Shown here: positions 43,380 to 53,387 of the stretch, piece by piece | Layout: every line of letters starts with the position of its first letter | How positions within the stretch are numbered: position 1 is the first letter of the stretch | Source of the DNA: Aliivibrio sp. 1S175 | GTDB taxonomy: Bacteria; Pseudomonadota; Gammaproteobacteria; Enterobacterales; Vibrionaceae | DNA length: 64,000 bases | Reading direction: 5' to 3' | Assembly (NCBI RefSeq): GCF_001690985.1 | Contig: NZ_MAJS01000035.1 | Span: forward strand, 255,787-319,786 | Notes under the pieces: generated by a model | Seen by the model: only the letters and a program-made list of their open reading frames with translations | Database searches by the model: none | What the model was told of the DNA's origin: nothing | Translations under genes and position numbers: made by a program

Positions 43380-46300
43380 TTAGCACATTTCAGGTTCTGG
43401 TTGTAATACCTTTTCAACCTTCACCGCTGCGACTTTAAACTCAGGGATCTTGGCATGAGGATCAAGTGCAGTTGTGGTCAATTTGTTCGCCGCCGCTTCC
43501 ACAAAATGGAACGGTACAAATATCACCCCTTCTTGCATACGCTTAGTCACAAACGCTGGTGCTTCAATCGTGCCACGGCGTGTTGATACTCGAACCATCT
43601 CACTGTTTGAAATACCTAAACGCTCAGCATCTGCCACACTCATCATGGCACGTGGACCCGCTAGATTATTCAATCCTTTGGTTTTACGAGTCATGGTGCC
43701 AGTATGGTATTGCTCTAATAAGCGACCCGTAGTCAGCACTAATGGATACTCTTCATCAGGCAGTTCTGCGGCGTATCTGAATGGTACAGCGGCCATCTGA
43801 CCTTTTCCACGAATGAATTTCTCACTATGCATGATGCGCGTTCCTTCTGGATTCGCATCATTACATGGCCATTGAAGTCCATTTTTACCAATAGCATCCC
43901 AATGCATGCCTTGATACTGCGGCGTAACTTGAGTGATCTCTTCTGTGATCTCCTCAACCGATTGATAGCTCCAATCTCCGCCCATCGCTTTCGCAATTTC
44001 TTGAATGATCCACCAGTCTTCTTTCGCTTCACCCGGAGGATTAACTGCCGGAGAAATACGCTGAACACGACGCTCTGTATTAGTGAAATGCCCCGCTTTT
44101 TCAGCAAACGAACACGAAGGCAAGATCACGTCTGCGTATGCGGCGGTTTCCGTCATGAAGATATCTTGTACCACTAAGAAATCTAACGTCTCTAAACCGT
44201 GAATAACGTGCGCTTGGTCAGGATCACTCAATACTGGATTTTCACCCATAATGAATAAGCCCTTCACTTCTGAATGGCATGCTGCATCAATGATTTCTGT
44301 TAACGTTAAGCCTTTCTTATTTGGTAAGTTTGGCTTATTCCATGCTTTAACAAACTTCTCGTAAACCGCTGGATTCTCCACTTTTTGGTAACCAGGGAAA
44401 TCCGTTGGCAACGCGCCCATATCACACGCACCTTGTACGTTTGATTGACCACGAAGTGGATTAATACCACCGCCTTCAATACCAATGTTGCCACACAGCA
44501 TTTGTAAATTAGCAATAGAACGAACGTTATCATGACCTGTCGTGTGCTGCGTAATACCCATTGAATAGTAAATAGCTGTGCGCTCGGCTGTTCCGATATA
44601 ACGCGCCATTTCAATCACATCGTGCGCTTTCACGCCAGTGATTAATTCAATTTTCTCAGGCGAATACGTCTCTGACATTACTTCTGCTTTCAGCTCATCA
44701 AAGCCTTCAACACGTTCTGTTATGTACGCTTGATCATGCCAGTTATTTTTAATGATCTGCTGCATGATACCGTTAAGTAACATCACATCCGTCCCCGGAC
44801 GCTGCGCTACATACAACTCAGCATGATCAGAAATATCCACTTGCTTAGGATCGGCAACAATCAAACGCGCACCGTGATGGCGAATGGCCTGTTTAATATG
44901 AGACGCAATGATCGGGTGAGCCGATGTGGTGTCTGAACCAATAATAAAGATCAGATCTGAATGTTTGATACTTGGAATATCATTGGTCATTGCCCCACTG
45001 CCGATAGAGGCCTCTAAACCCGTTACCGTGGTTGAGTGACATAAACGTGCACAGTGATCGAGATTATTTGTTTCAAACTCACAGCGAACCAGTTTCTGGA
45101 ATGCGTAGTTATCTTCATTGGTTGTTTTCGCTGAAGAGAAGCCCGCTAATGCATTGCCACCATGTTGCGTTTTAATTGCATTAAACTTATCAGCAACCAG
45201 CGTGATCGCTTCTTCCCAACTTGCAGGAACGAGTTCGCCATTCTTACGAATTAACGGTGTTTTTAAGCGCTCTTCACTGCTGACAAAATCAAACCCAAAA
45301 CGACCTTTAACACATAACATGCCTTCGTTCACCGGAGACGATTTCGCCCCTTGCACGTATTTGATTTTGTTTGTTGATTCATCCACCATCATGGTTAACT
45401 TACAACCCACACCACAATAAGTACAAATGGTATCTACTGGTTTTAAAATTTCAATTCGGCCTTGAGACTTATCACGAGAATCAACCAATGCACCAACAGG
45501 GCACGCTTGAACACACGCACCACATTGCACACAATTGGAGTTACCCATGTCATAACCGTGTTCAAAACCAGCACGACATTCAGGGCGAGAGGCATTGGTA
45601 CCGTCTTCATTTTTCATGAAGCTCAATACGCCATGTACGCCTTTTTCATTACAGGCATCAACACACTGACCACAGCTGATACAGCGGTTGGCATCAAACA
45701 CGATAAATTCAGAGCTGGTATCGATAGCAAACTTCTGTTTACTTTCGTTGCTTAAATCTGTCTCATCCGCTTTATATTCCGTCGCATAATCACGCAAACC
45801 ACAATTGGTGTTCGCCTGACACGCACACTCTAAACAGCGCTCTGCTTCACGGATCGCATCGGTATTATCAAAGCCCGTTTCGACTTCTTCAAAACTTTGC
45901 TCGCGCTGCTCTGCCGTTAATTCAGGCATGATAACGCGCATCGCTTTTTGGATGTGCTCGAAATATTTAGGATCAACCTGCTTCGTCTTCTTCTCTTTTT
46001 GAGAGTTAAACTGTTTAGTCGGTATTTTCTCCATATCACCCTTAAAGAAACGATCAATCGCTTCTGCGGCAATACGACCATCAGCAACGGCTTCAATCGC
46101 TGTTGCAGGGCCACGACGAAAATCACCAATGCTAAAGATGTTTTTCACACCGCTGTGCATGGTTAAGCTATTAGAATCAGCCGTGTTCCAACGCGTCAAC
46201 GGGAAATCAATCGTGTCGTTTTCTAGAAAGCTTAAATCTGGTTTTTGAGATACGGCTGAAATTACGGTATCAAAGTCTTCAATGAAGAATTCACCTGTCG

Positions 46301-47540
46301 CTTTAGGGCTTCGTCGGCCTGATGCATCCGGTTCGCCCAATGCCATTTTCTCTAAGCGAACTTGGGTAACACGCCCTTCTGAATCTGCAATATTCTCAAC
46401 AGGATTAGTTAAGAAATGGAATTTAACGCCTTCATGTTCAGCCTCAACCACTTCGTAATCTTCAGCGGGCATGTCTTCACGAGTACGACGATAAATAAGC
46501 GTGGTATCAGCACCATCACGCACCGCAGTACGCGCACAGTCAATCGCTGTGTTACCACCACCAATAACCGCTACTTTTTTACCGGTAATGAGTTTAGATT
46601 CCATTACGTAATCTTTTAGGTAATCAACACCTAAATAACAACCACCAAGCCCACTGCCTTCATACTGCATTTCTACCGCTTTAGACGCACCAACAGCCAA
46701 ACACACCGCATCATAATCATCACTTAACTGTGATAATAAGAAATCTTCACCTAATTTAACCGAGGTTTTGATCTCCATACCATTACGGCACATCAACTCA
46801 ATTTCTTTGTCTAGAATCGATTTTGGTAAACGGTACTCAGGGATACCATAGCGTAACCAACCACCTGCTTTAGGCATCGAATCAAACACCGTGACGTTGT
46901 AACCCTCATTGGTTAGGTAATAACCACAGGTTAATCCACCAGGGCCACTGCCAATAACAGCTATGGATTTACCTTTGTCTGCTTTTTTTGGCGGTACATA
47001 CGATTCTTGAGCATGTAAATCTGCATCAGCCGCGTGACGTTTTAGCTGACGAATAGCCAATGGCTCATCAACCAAGCCACGACGACACTCGGTTTCACAA
47101 AAAGCAGGACACACACGACCAATCGATAATGGCATTGGTAATGTTCGTTTAATGACTTCAATGGCTTTTTGATGATCATTCTGCGAAATATGATACAGAT
47201 ATGACTGTATATCCACGCCAGCAGGACACGCGGTTTGACACGGCGCTTCGCAATCTGCGTAATGATCAGAAAGTATTTTATTTAATGCACTTTGACGACG
47301 TTTTGCTAACGCTTCAGACGAAGTGATCACTTGCATTCCATCAACCGCTTTTGTTTCACAAGCGCGTTGAATTCCTTGTCCCTCGATTTCTACTACGCAC
47401 AAATCACATGGCAATTTTTCACCATTAATATTGTTTCCGCACAGTGAAGGGATCTCGACATTGCATTCCTTTGCAGCTGCTAACAGTGTTATCTCTTCAT
47501 CGATAGTGAATGTTTGGTTATCTATAGTTATTTTCATCAT
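43380..47540 (-). CDS. Fused NAD(P)-linked formate dehydrogenase (GltD-like + Mo catalytic subunit)
   Basis: A 1386-residue multidomain enzyme. In order: a [2Fe-2S] domain (about 1-80, with CGNNINGEKLPCDLC); a GltD-like iron-sulfur/FAD/NAD(P) module (about 90-530, CEAPCQTACPAGV, VIGSGPGG near 195, VIGGGNTAID near 325); two [4Fe-4S] sites (CISCGQCVDAC near 620, CVQCGACVQACP near 673); and a formate dehydrogenase alpha domain (about 700-1386, CTYCGVGC cluster, and the C-terminal molybdopterin domain). The active-site position in LDHCARLCHSTTV (about 832-838) is Cys where FdhF has selenocysteine. It probably oxidises formate to CO2 and passes electrons to NAD(P)+ within one chain, in the cytoplasm. 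There is no signal peptide. It is transcribed alone, divergent from glpA. Confidence 0.88.
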   Translation of the reverse strand: MMKITIDNQTFTIDEEITLLAAAKECNVEIPSLCGNNINGEKLPCDLCVVEIEGQGIQRACETKAVDGMQVITSSEALAKRRQSALNKILSDHYADCEAPCQTACPAGVDIQSYLYHISQNDHQKAIEVIKRTLPMPLSIGRVCPAFCETECRRGLVDEPLAIRQLKRHAADADLHAQESYVPPKKADKGKSIAVIGSGPGGLTCGYYLTNEGYNVTVFDSMPKAGGWLRYGIPEYRLPKSILDKEIELMCRNGMEIKTSVKLGEDFLLSQLSDDYDAVCLAVGASKAVEMQYEGSGLGGCYLGVDYLKDYVMESKLITGKKVAVIGGGNTAIDCARTAVRDGADTTLIYRRTREDMPAEDYEVVEAEHEGVKFHFLTNPVENIADSEGRVTQVRLEKMALGEPDASGRRSPKATGEFFIEDFDTVISAVSQKPDLSFLENDTIDFPLTRWNTADSNSLTMHSGVKNIFSIGDFRRGPATAIEAVADGRIAAEAIDRFFKGDMEKIPTKQFNSQKEKKTKQVDPKYFEHIQKAMRVIMPELTAEQREQSFEEVETGFDNTDAIREAERCLECACQANTNCGLRDYATEYKADETDLSNESKQKFAIDTSSEFIVFDANRCISCGQCVDACNEKGVHGVLSFMKNEDGTNASRPECRAGFEHGYDMGNSNCVQCGACVQACPVGALVDSRDKSQGRIEILKPVDTICTYCGVGCKLTMMVDESTNKIKYVQGAKSSPVNEGMLCVKGRFGFDFVSSEERLKTPLIRKNGELVPASWEEAITLVADKFNAIKTQHGGNALAGFSSAKTTNEDNYAFQKLVRCEFETNNLDHCARLCHSTTVTGLEASIGSGAMTNDIPSIKHSDLIFIIGSDTTSAHPIIASHIKQAIRHHGARLIVADPKQVDISDHAELYVAQRPGTDVMLLNGIMQQIIKNNWHDQAYITERVEGFDELKAEVMSETYSPEKIELITGVKAHDVIEMARYIGTAERTAIYYSMGITQHTTGHDNVRSIANLQMLCGNIGIEGGGINPLRGQSNVQGACDMGALPTDFPGYQKVENPAVYEKFVKAWNKPNLPNKKGLTLTEIIDAACHSEVKGLFIMGENPVLSDPDQAHVIHGLETLDFLVVQDIFMTETAAYADVILPSCSFAEKAGHFTNTERRVQRISPAVNPPGEAKEDWWIIQEIAKAMGGDWSYQSVEEITEEITQVTPQYQGMHWDAIGKNGLQWPCNDANPEGTRIMHSEKFIRGKGQMAAVPFRYAAELPDEEYPLVLTTGRLLEQYHTGTMTRKTKGLNNLAGPRAMMSVADAERLGISNSEMVRVSTRRGTIEAPAFVTKRMQEGVIFVPFHFVEAAANKLTTTALDPHAKIPEFKVAAVKVEKVLQPEPEMC

Positions 47541-47834
47541 TCAATACCCAGATTGACTTATAATTTTCTCGATTATATCACCTCATTTCGAGTGTTTTTG
47601 ATGTCACTCGCAAATCTGCTGTCAGCGTAATCTAAAACGCGCAAATTATTCCATCATCCGTCGCGTAAAAGTACCGAAAACACGTTCGTATAATGAAAAA
47701 CGTGTGACTCATGCACCATTACGAAAACAAAACGAAAGCGCGAACGAGCATAATTGCGCTAAATCAAAGAAAGTGTCGAACATTCATATCATGATGGTTT
47801 CATACATCAAAAGTAGTAAAAAAGAGACCACATT
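47541..47834. promoter_or_regulatory. Divergent control region of the formate dehydrogenase and glpABC
   Basis: Holds both promoters. Toward glpA: an FNR-like site TTGCGCTAAATCAA (47754-47767; 8 of 10 conserved positions) with a -10-like TATCAT (47787-47792), compatible with a class II promoter. GlpR half-site matches to WATKYTCGWT on the minus strand are TATGCTCGTT (47743-47752, 10/10) and AATGTTCGAC (47775-47784, 9/10), flanking the FNR-like site. In E. coli glpACB is activated by FNR and repressed by GlpR, so the arrangement is expected. Confidence 0.6.
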
Positions 47835-49550
47835 ATGGACAAAACTTCTCGATTAGACACCTCTGTAATCATCATCGGAGGGGGAGCAACTGGCACTGGC
47901 ATCATGCGTGATTGTGCACTGCGTGGCATCGATTGTATTTTGATCGAGAAGGACGATTTAGCCTCTGGAACCACAGGTAGAAATCATGGCTTACTTCATT
48001 CTGGCGCGCGTTATGCGGTGACTGATAACGAATCAGCTAAAGAATGTATCCATGAAAATAAAATTCTAAAAAATATCGCAAAACATTGTGTTGAGGATAC
48101 ACAAGGCCTGTTTATCTCTCTTCCTGATGATGATTTAGATTTTCAAAAGCAGTTTATTGAATCATGCCAAGTTGCTGGTATTGAAGCAAAACAACTTACC
48201 CCTAAAGAAGCCTTATTACTTGAGCCAAACGTCAACCCTAATCTAATTGGCGCGGTTCAAGTACCCGATGGAACACTTGACCCTTTTCGTTTATGTGCGG
48301 CAAATGTACTTGATGCGAAAGAAAATGGTGCGCGTTTGCTCACACACACTCACGTAACCTCGCTTATTCGCCATCAAGATACGGTGCTTGGGGTTAATTG
48401 CATTGATGTGAGAACTAATCAAAAGATTGAAATATTTGCTTCAGAAGTGATTAACGCCGCAGGTATTTGGGGACAAAATATTTGTGAATACGCTGATTTG
48501 AGTATCAAGATGTTCCCAGCGAAAGGCTCTCTACTGATCTTAGATTATCGTATTAATAACTTAGTAATAAACCGTTGCCGTAAGCCATCAGATGCTGACA
48601 TTTTAGTTCCCGGTGACACAATTTCACTGATAGGAACCACCTCTGAGCACATTGACTACGATAAAATTGATGACTTACATGTCAGCGCTAAAGAAGTGGA
48701 TATTCTATTAAGTGAAGGCGCGAAATTAGCCCCAATAATGGCCAACACTCGTGTACTTCGTGCTTATGCTGGTGTTCGTCCGTTGGTCGCTGTTGATGAT
48801 GATGGCTCGGGTCGAAATATAAGCCGTGGCATTGTCTTGCTTGATCATGGTGAAAAAGATGGCCTCAATGGTTTCACAACCATTACCGGAGGCAAGTTAA
48901 TGACCTCTCGTTTGATGGCAGAAATGACGACCGATCTCGTGGCGAAAAAACTAAATAACAACCAAGAATGTACAACACATAGCCGTCCACTCCCAGGTTC
49001 AAATAGTGCTTCTATCGCAGCGAAAAAAACCGCAAGCCTGGCAAAACCTGTTTATCAAAGTGCGGTATATCGTCATGGTGAACGGGCGCAGCAATTTTTG
49101 ACTGATAACGCCAAAGATCAAGCGGTGATCTGTGAATGTGAAATGGTAACTCAAGGCGAAATTAACTACGCCATCAATCAATTAGATGTTCACAATCTGG
49201 TGGATCTTCGTCGCCGTACTCGTTTAGGTATGGGACCTTGCCAAGGCGAACTATGTACTTACCGTGCTGCGGGGCTTTTTGAAGAATGCGGCCAAGTCTC
49301 TGGCAATCAATCAAGCCAATTATTAACGCACTTTTTAGAAGAACGTTGGAAAGGCATTAAACCCGTTTTTTGGGGTGATGCATTACGTGAAGCAGAATTC
49401 AGTTATTGGATTTATGAAGGTCTGTTTGGCGCAAGTGACATTCCAACAAGTAATATGCCAACGCCGAATACTCAATTAGAAAAAGACCACGTAGACGGCT
49501 CTCAAATAACTACGTCTCAATCCAAAGAAAAACAAGAGGCAACATTATGA
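47835..49550 (+). CDS. glpA: Anaerobic glycerol-3-phosphate dehydrogenase subunit A
   Basis: FAD-containing catalytic subunit that oxidises sn-glycerol-3-phosphate to dihydroxyacetone phosphate under anaerobic conditions, with electrons going through GlpB/GlpC to menaquinone. FAD-binding GGGATGTGIMRDCALRG is at residues 14-30, then GTTGRNHGLLHSGARYA; the DAO fold runs to about 380. A C-terminal BFD-type [2Fe-2S] part (CECEMVTQGEINYA ... MGPCQGELC) is typical of GlpA and separates it from GlpD. Length 571 against 542 in E. coli; the extra residues are a polar tail. The glpB start overlaps its stop (ATGA). Confidence 0.96.
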   Translation: MDKTSRLDTSVIIIGGGATGTGIMRDCALRGIDCILIEKDDLASGTTGRNHGLLHSGARYAVTDNESAKECIHENKILKNIAKHCVEDTQGLFISLPDDDLDFQKQFIESCQVAGIEAKQLTPKEALLLEPNVNPNLIGAVQVPDGTLDPFRLCAANVLDAKENGARLLTHTHVTSLIRHQDTVLGVNCIDVRTNQKIEIFASEVINAAGIWGQNICEYADLSIKMFPAKGSLLILDYRINNLVINRCRKPSDADILVPGDTISLIGTTSEHIDYDKIDDLHVSAKEVDILLSEGAKLAPIMANTRVLRAYAGVRPLVAVDDDGSGRNISRGIVLLDHGEKDGLNGFTTITGGKLMTSRLMAEMTTDLVAKKLNNNQECTTHSRPLPGSNSASIAAKKTASLAKPVYQSAVYRHGERAQQFLTDNAKDQAVICECEMVTQGEINYAINQLDVHNLVDLRRRTRLGMGPCQGELCTYRAAGLFEECGQVSGNQSSQLLTHFLEERWKGIKPVFWGDALREAEFSYWIYEGLFGASDIPTSNMPTPNTQLEKDHVDGSQITTSQSKEKQEATL

Positions 49551-50917
49551 ATTTCGATACCATTATCATTGGCGGTGGCATGGCTGGCTTAAGTTGTGCT
49601 TTACGCTGCTTAGAAGCTGGATTAAAAACAGCGGTGATAGCCTCTGGTCAAAGCGCTCTGCATTTCTCATCAGGCTCTGTCGACGTATTAGCAAAAACAC
49701 CAGATGGTACGCATGTTGTCGACCCAATGGCGGCAATTGATGGCTTTTCGACTCATTATCCTGAACATCCTTACGGCACACTAGGAAGAGAAACGGTAAA
49801 TCGCGCGATTGATTGGTACCAAGCAACGTTATCGACTATCGGTGTCCCTCTCGCCTCACAAGCAAATGGATGCAATCATTATCGATTAACGCCTTTAGGT
49901 ACAATGAAATCAACCTGGTTATCACAGCCTTTTGTTCATCAATTCCCAATGGCATTAGAAAGCAATACAGTGCAAAAAATCGTATTAGTGACGATTGATG
50001 GCTTTCGTGATTTTCAACCAAAATTAGCGCAAGATAACCTAAAGCAGATCACTCAATTATCTGATATTGAAATTTCAACAGCAACCGTCTCTTTGTCTGC
50101 GTTTAATGACATTCAACGTAATCACTGTGAATTACGCTCCATTGATCTTTCTCGATTATTAGCAAAACGAGCCAACCTACAAGAGTTTGCGCATGCTCTG
50201 CAACAACACGCCAACCCCGGCGATCTTGTCGTAATCCCTGCCATTTTTGGTAACGGAAAAGGATTGGGATTTTTAAAAGAAATTGAAGCGTTAACCCAAT
50301 TAACTTTATGTGAAGTCCCAACGATGCCACCTTCTTTATTGGGCATTCGATTAGAAGAAACGATGAAACACGCTTTCATTACTCAAGGGGGAGCATTACT
50401 CAATGGAGATCATGTCATTCAAGGTGAGTTCTCGTATGTTGATAAAGAAGACCCTGAGCATTCACATTACCGACTAAATCGAATTTTCACTAAAAATCAT
50501 GGTGACTTTCCACTGCAAGCAAAACAGTTTGTACTAGCAACAGGCAGTTTCTTTAGCCAAGGCTTAAAAGCAAGTGCTGATTCAATGGAAGAACCTATTT
50601 TTGGTTTAGATATGGACCAAACCGCGTCTCGCACCGATTGGTATAGCTCTGCTTTTTTTAGTCCACAATCACACCCGTTTTTAAGTATGGGCGTAAAAAC
50701 AACGCCACAATTGCAAGCTATAAAATCAGGTCATGTTATTGATAACGTCTATTGCGCCGGTGCCATTTTATCTGGTTATAACCCCGTATTAGAAGGCAGT
50801 GGCAGTGGCGTTGCAATTAGCTCTGGCTTTCATGCTGCAGAGTCTATTATCAAACAAATAAATCCTGAGTTTTTATCAGGCAATAAAATAAAAACACAAC
50901 AAGAGGTCGCATTATGA
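49547..50917 (+). CDS. glpB: Anaerobic glycerol-3-phosphate dehydrogenase subunit B
   Basis: Flavin-binding subunit of the GlpABC complex, 456 residues. The dinucleotide-binding start FDTIIIGGGMAGLSCALRCLEAG and the C-terminal NVYCAGAILSGYNPVLEGSGSGVAISSGFHAAE are GlpB family motifs. It relays electrons from GlpA toward the GlpC iron-sulfur subunit at the inner membrane. It is somewhat longer than E. coli GlpB (419). Both boundaries overlap neighbours by 4 bases, so glpA, glpB and glpC are strictly co-translated. Confidence 0.95.
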   Translation: MNFDTIIIGGGMAGLSCALRCLEAGLKTAVIASGQSALHFSSGSVDVLAKTPDGTHVVDPMAAIDGFSTHYPEHPYGTLGRETVNRAIDWYQATLSTIGVPLASQANGCNHYRLTPLGTMKSTWLSQPFVHQFPMALESNTVQKIVLVTIDGFRDFQPKLAQDNLKQITQLSDIEISTATVSLSAFNDIQRNHCELRSIDLSRLLAKRANLQEFAHALQQHANPGDLVVIPAIFGNGKGLGFLKEIEALTQLTLCEVPTMPPSLLGIRLEETMKHAFITQGGALLNGDHVIQGEFSYVDKEDPEHSHYRLNRIFTKNHGDFPLQAKQFVLATGSFFSQGLKASADSMEEPIFGLDMDQTASRTDWYSSAFFSPQSHPFLSMGVKTTPQLQAIKSGHVIDNVYCAGAILSGYNPVLEGSGSGVAISSGFHAAESIIKQINPEFLSGNKIKTQQEVAL

Positions 50918-52185
50918 GCAGCCCACTATTTAATTCAAACTTATTAAAAGACAAGTTTGCAAAAGATAACTTAATTTTTAGAGCGCCAGCAAATACGAGC
51001 TTTGATCAATGCCTAAAATGTACCGTATGTACCGTGTATTGCCCGGTTGCTAAAGAGAACCCTGATTACCCCGGTCCAAAACAATGTGGACCTGATGGCG
51101 AGCGTTTACGCTTTAAAAGCCCAGAATATTATGATGAAACCTTAAAACTCTGCACCAACTGTAAACGCTGTGAAACCGCGTGTCCGTCAGGGGTTAAAAT
51201 TGGTGACATGATAGCAGTCGCTCGTGGAATACACGGAAGACCCGCGTATAACATGAAGGGGATCCGAGATTTTGTATTAAGTCATACTGACCTATTTGGC
51301 TCAGTCGCAACGCCGATTGCCCCTATTGTTAACGCAATGACGAGCGTGCCATTAGTTAAAAAAGTGATGCACAAAACCATTGGCGTTCATGATCATAAAT
51401 CTCTGCCAAAATACTCTCACGGCACCTTTCGTAAATGGTATAAAAAAGAAGTTAATGATCAATCTATCTACCAACAACAAGTTCATTATTTTCATGGCTG
51501 TTTTGTAAATTATAACCACCCACAACTGGGGAAAGATTTTATTAAAGTAATGAACAACATGCACATTGGGGTTCAGTTATTAGATAAAGAGAAATGCTGT
51601 GGCGTGCCTCTTATCGCAAATGGATACCATAAAAAAGCACAGAAAAATGCAGAATTTAATGTCGCTAACTTAGAAGCAGCCATTGAACGTAGAGATGTAC
51701 CGATTTTATCGACCTCTTCAACGTGCTCCTTCACCTTACAGCAAGAGTATCCACACGTACTGGATGTAGATAACAGCAAAGTAGCGAAGAAAATAGAATA
51801 CGTAACTCGCTTTTTATTAAAAGAGATCATGAACGGTCGCGGCCCTAAAATGAAACCTTTAAATAAAAAAATTGTATATCATACGCCTTGCCACTTAGAG
51901 CGCAGTGGCGGCAACATTTACACCATTGAATTATTACGAGCGATACCGGGCTTAGAAGTGCAAGTACTGGACAGTGAATGTTGCGGCTTAGCAGGAACTT
52001 ACGGTTTTAAAACAGAAAACTACGATACCTCTATTGCTATTGGTAAAAACATATTTGACCAAATAAAAGCGGCTAAGCCAGATTATGCCATTACCGATTG
52101 TGAAACCTGTAAATGGCAAATAGAAGAGAATACCAATATCACGACTATTCACCCAATCTCGTTATTGTGTGAAGCACTAATATAA
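50914..52185 (+). CDS. glpC: Anaerobic glycerol-3-phosphate dehydrogenase subunit C
   Basis: Iron-sulfur membrane-associated subunit, 423 residues. Two [4Fe-4S] ferredoxin motifs, CLKCTVCTVYCP (about residue 36) and CTNCKRCETACP (about 80), precede two CCG domains (EKCCGVPLIANGYHKKA and SECCGLAGTYGFK) that bind a further cluster as in heterodisulfide reductase subunit B. It anchors GlpAB and hands electrons to menaquinone. It is the last gene of the operon, followed by a terminator 25 bp later. Confidence 0.95.
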   Translation: MSSPLFNSNLLKDKFAKDNLIFRAPANTSFDQCLKCTVCTVYCPVAKENPDYPGPKQCGPDGERLRFKSPEYYDETLKLCTNCKRCETACPSGVKIGDMIAVARGIHGRPAYNMKGIRDFVLSHTDLFGSVATPIAPIVNAMTSVPLVKKVMHKTIGVHDHKSLPKYSHGTFRKWYKKEVNDQSIYQQQVHYFHGCFVNYNHPQLGKDFIKVMNNMHIGVQLLDKEKCCGVPLIANGYHKKAQKNAEFNVANLEAAIERRDVPILSTSSTCSFTLQQEYPHVLDVDNSKVAKKIEYVTRFLLKEIMNGRGPKMKPLNKKIVYHTPCHLERSGGNIYTIELLRAIPGLEVQVLDSECCGLAGTYGFKTENYDTSIAIGKNIFDQIKAAKPDYAITDCETCKWQIEENTNITTIHPISLLCEALI

Positions 52186-52209
52186 CCAACTGTAACGACA
52201 TCGCTATAC

Positions 52210-52241
52210 AGGGCAAAGACTCCCCACCGTCTTTGCCCTTT
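52210..52241 (+). terminator. Terminator of glpABC
   Basis: AGGGCAAAGAC-TCCCCACC-GTCTTTGCCCT followed by TTAAA; strong stem, short T-tract. Confidence 0.8.
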
Positions 52242-52355
52242 AAATTCTAAATCTAATGATACTAATAACATTAAGACGCCTTAATCTGGGCACTTTAAAT
52301 CGAGTTACCTTGTACTATACTTTTTTGTAGAGTGTATACACACAAGGAAATTACC

Positions 52356-53387
52356 GTGCATTTTTTACCACTTCGCTGGGTTATTCCACTTATTATAATA
52401 AGTGTCTGTAGTATCTATCTATATGTGTCTTTTCAAGAGCCTATTTGGGATCCTGATACGATGACTCAACCCACCAAAAGCAATGAACTTTTTTCTAACG
52501 CCATCACCGTCATCAACGACGTTGAAATCAAAGAAAAAAGCAAAGCTAAATTAGGCTTAGAACTCTTTCTTGATCCAAGGTTATCCTCTAACGGGCAAGT
52601 CAGTTGCGAATCTTGCCACCACATATTTACGAATGGCGCCGAATCTATTCCCGCTTCGATTGGGGTTAATGGTGAAGGGCTACGCAATTCTCCAACACTG
52701 TTTAATATCAGTTTAAATACTCGTTTTTTCTGGGATGGAAGAGCCGCAAGTTTAGAGCAACAACTTGATGGCCCTATTCATAACCCATTAGAGATGGACA
52801 GTAATTGGACTGACATCATTCAATTTCTTAGTACTTCTAAGCACTATTCAAATCGTTTCAAACAGGAATACAACGGCGACATCACAGAAGCAACAATCAA
52901 AAACGCCTTAGTCACTTTCATGACAACTCTCAATACACCAGACGCTCCTTTTGACCACTATTTAAAGGGCGACAAAGGAGCCATATCCAAAATAGCAGCC
53001 AATGGTTGGGATAAATTCCAACAATTGGGGTGTGTATTTTGCCATCAAGGACAAAACGTAGGCGGTAATCTATTTCAGAAATTTGGTAATTTAACTGAAT
53101 TAGAAACGCAATTTGGCGATTCTGTAAATAACGACCTTGGTCGCTTTGATATCACAGGAGACAATAATGATCGCCACGTCTTCCGCGTCCCTAGCCTGCG
53201 CAATGTCGCCATTACCGCTCCTTATTTCCATCATGGAAAAACAGCAACCCTTGAAGAAGCCATTATCATTATGGCTAGGGTGCAATTAGGGCAAGAGTTA
53301 AATCCTATGACCGTTGTTGAGATAAGTGCCTTTTTAAATACCTTAACGGCACCAAGACCCGCAGCACTAGAGGAGTTAATTCAATGA
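52356..53387 (+). CDS. Membrane-anchored di-heme cytochrome c peroxidase (MauG/CcpA family)
   Basis: A 343-residue protein with an uncleaved-looking N-terminal helix (about residues 6-26, no A-X-A site) and the bacterial di-heme peroxidase fold. Heme motifs are CESCH (about 85) and CVFCH (about 227); RNSPTLFNISLNTRFFWDGRAASLEQQ and FRVPSLRNVAITAPYFHHG are family signatures. It reduces hydrogen peroxide or serves as redox sensor in the periplasm. GTG is taken as start because AAGGA lies 8 bp before it; an earlier GTG at 52332 has no ribosome site. The stop overlaps the start of a hybrid histidine kinase (ATGA), a pairing that suggests a sensory role. Confidence 0.87.
   Translation: MHFLPLRWVIPLIIISVCSIYLYVSFQEPIWDPDTMTQPTKSNELFSNAITVINDVEIKEKSKAKLGLELFLDPRLSSNGQVSCESCHHIFTNGAESIPASIGVNGEGLRNSPTLFNISLNTRFFWDGRAASLEQQLDGPIHNPLEMDSNWTDIIQFLSTSKHYSNRFKQEYNGDITEATIKNALVTFMTTLNTPDAPFDHYLKGDKGAISKIAANGWDKFQQLGCVFCHQGQNVGGNLFQKFGNLTELETQFGDSVNNDLGRFDITGDNNDRHVFRVPSLRNVAITAPYFHHGKTATLEEAIIIMARVQLGQELNPMTVVEISAFLNTLTAPRPAALEELIQ

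Noticed and set aside
43474..46619. Several frames of 60-120 codons antisense to the formate dehydrogenase
   Set aside because: They are shadows of a highly conserved coding sequence on the other strand, with no ribosome sites or recognisable domains.
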